Source: Gammaproteobacteria bacterium | GTDB taxonomy: Bacteria; Pseudomonadota; Gammaproteobacteria; Pseudomonadales; Pseudohongiellaceae | NCBI GenBank assembly: GCA_016762995.1 | Contig: JAESUT010000122.1 | Location: 1-15,187 of the forward strand | Direction of reading: 5' to 3' | Length of the DNA: 15,187 nucleotides | In this document: positions 14,229 through 15,187 of the stretch, piece by piece | Layout: every line of letters begins with the position of its first letter | Position numbering within the stretch: the stretch's first letter is position 1 | Translations under genes and position numbers: made by a program | The notes under the pieces: model-generated | Told to the model about the DNA's origin: nothing | Databases searched by the model: none | What the model saw: only the letters and a program-made list of their open reading frames with translations

Positions 14229-15187
14229 TTAATCCCAGGTCAAAGCACCGCCAGTTTGATATTCGATAACTCGCGTTTCGAAGAAGTTCTTTTCCTTGCG
14301 TAGATCCATTATTTCAGACATCCAAGGGAACGGATTCTCAGCTCCGGCGAACTGCTCAGGCAGGCCAATTTGAACGAGCCTTCGATTCGCGATGAATTGT
14401 AGGTATTCTTCCATCATCACAGCATTCATACCGAGTACGCCGCGCGGCATAGTGTCTCGCGCGTAATCAATTTCTAGAGCTGTAGCTTGCAATATCATCT
14501 GTGTAGCTTGTTCCTTCATCTCGTCGGTCCACAGTTGTGGGTTTTCCAACTTGATCTGATTGATCATGTCGATGCCGAAATTGAGGTGCATAGATTCGTC
14601 GCGCAGAATGTATTGGAACTGCTCCGAGGTCCCCGTCATTTTATTGCGTCTACCCATGGATAGGATCTGGGTGAAACCGCAGTAGAAGAATATACCTTCC
14701 AGACAGCAGTAGAACGCGATCAGATTTTTGAGTAGAGCCTGATCATTTTCAATTGTTCCTGTATTGAATTTCGGATCGCTTAATTCTTGCGTGTATTTAA
14801 GGCCCCACGATGCTTTCTTGGCTACCGAAGGTACCTCATGGTACATATTGAAAATTTCGCCCTCGTCCATGGAAAGGGACTCAATGCAATATTGATAGGC
14901 GTGAGTGTGAATAGCTTCTTCGAAAGCTTGGCGCAAGATGTACTGACGGCATTCGGGATTGGTGATAAGGCGATAGACCGCTAACACTAAGTTATTGGCA
15001 ACCAGAGAGTCAGCTGTAGCGAAGAAGCCGAGGTTGCGCTTGACAAGCAGACGCTCGTCGTCGCTCAGGCCACTTGGGTCGTTCCACAACGCGATGTCTC
15101 TGCCCATCTGGACTTCCTGAGGCATCCAGTGGTTGGCGCACGAGGCGAGGTACTTGTCCCAGGCCCAGGTGTACTTGAATGGCACCA
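14229..15187 (-). CDS. nrdB: Ribonucleotide reductase class Ia beta subunit, partial
   Basis: The C-terminal 318 or so residues of the small subunit of aerobic ribonucleotide reductase, which carries the diiron-tyrosyl radical needed by NrdA to make deoxynucleotides. The gene continues beyond 15187: the family form that shares the segment [20 protein letters not shown] is usually about 400 residues, so the visible Met is probably internal. Counting from it, the iron ligands are D59, E90, H93, E163, E197 and H200, and the radical tyrosine is Y97 ([11 protein letters not shown]). All match E. coli D84, E115, H118, E204, E238, H241 and Y122. The C-terminus ends [10 protein letters not shown]; this tail binds NrdA. 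nrdA is expected upstream, beyond the window. The downstream neighbour is the small coiled-coil gene. Confidence 0.96.
   Translation of the reverse strand, partial: VPFKYTWAWDKYLASCANHWMPQEVQMGRDIALWNDPSGLSDDERLLVKRNLGFFATADSLVANNLVLAVYRLITNPECRQYILRQAFEEAIHTHAYQYCIESLSMDEGEIFNMYHEVPSVAKKASWGLKYTQELSDPKFNTGTIENDQALLKNLIAFYCCLEGIFFYCGFTQILSMGRRNKMTGTSEQFQYILRDESMHLNFGIDMINQIKLENPQLWTDEMKEQATQMILQATALEIDYARDTMPRGVLGMNAVMMEEYLQFIANRRLVQIGLPEQFAGAENPFPWMSEIMDLRKEKNFFETRVIEYQTGGALTWD

Noticed and set aside
14229..15185. Reading nrdB as a complete 318-residue gene
   Set aside because: The family is about 400 residues and the visible Met lies within a conserved internal segment, so the gene is cut by the window edge.
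1..15187. CRISPR array, insertion sequence, prophage or defence island
   Set aside because: No regularly spaced repeats, transposase, integrase, restriction or toxin-antitoxin genes were seen; the coding content is housekeeping.

Overview
The window reads as ordinary chromosomal DNA from a free-living, non-enteric gammaproteobacterium. Base composition is near 48% G+C by eye. Supporting genes are a PilU-type pilus retraction ATPase, an E. coli-like exonuclease I (SbcB), an iron-sulfur DinG helicase, a long-form class Ia ribonucleotide reductase beta subunit, and an aspartate carbamoyltransferase of the roughly 335-340-residue type I recall from Shewanella-like bacteria. I cannot assign a genus. 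I see no transposase, integrase, phage gene, tRNA, rRNA, CRISPR array or attachment site.

Layout, left to right. (1) 25-3732, minus strand: pyrB, then pilU, then an amidase-signature hydrolase, with gaps of 73 and about 20 bases; pilU and the amidase are probably cotranscribed. (2) 3733-4032: a 300-base divergent spacer with candidate promoters on both sides and a structured sbcB leader. (3) 4033-6725, plus strand: sbcB, then a PlsB-like glycerolipid acyltransferase. (4) 6717-9272, minus strand: a large coiled-coil DUF349 protein whose 3' end overlaps the acyltransferase by 9 bases. (5) 9273-9504: a divergent promoter region. (6) 9505-11616, plus strand: dinG. (7) 11670-15187, minus strand: a run of six genes. 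In transcription order they are nrdB (start beyond the window), a small coiled-coil protein, a MobA/MocA-like nucleotidyltransferase, a 92-residue unknown, an exported cyclophilin-type prolyl isomerase and a 63-residue glycine-rich membrane peptide.

The genes share broad housekeeping themes: nucleotide supply (pyrB, nrdB), DNA repair and processing (sbcB, dinG), envelope and surface functions (acyltransferase, pilU, prolyl isomerase, membrane peptide). They do not form an obvious single pathway. I found no convincing undescribed multi-gene system. The less ordinary items are the DUF349 protein, a prolyl isomerase with a long internal insertion, the unrecognised small genes of the right-hand cluster, the alternative hairpins before sbcB, and an apparent lack of CTAG avoidance.
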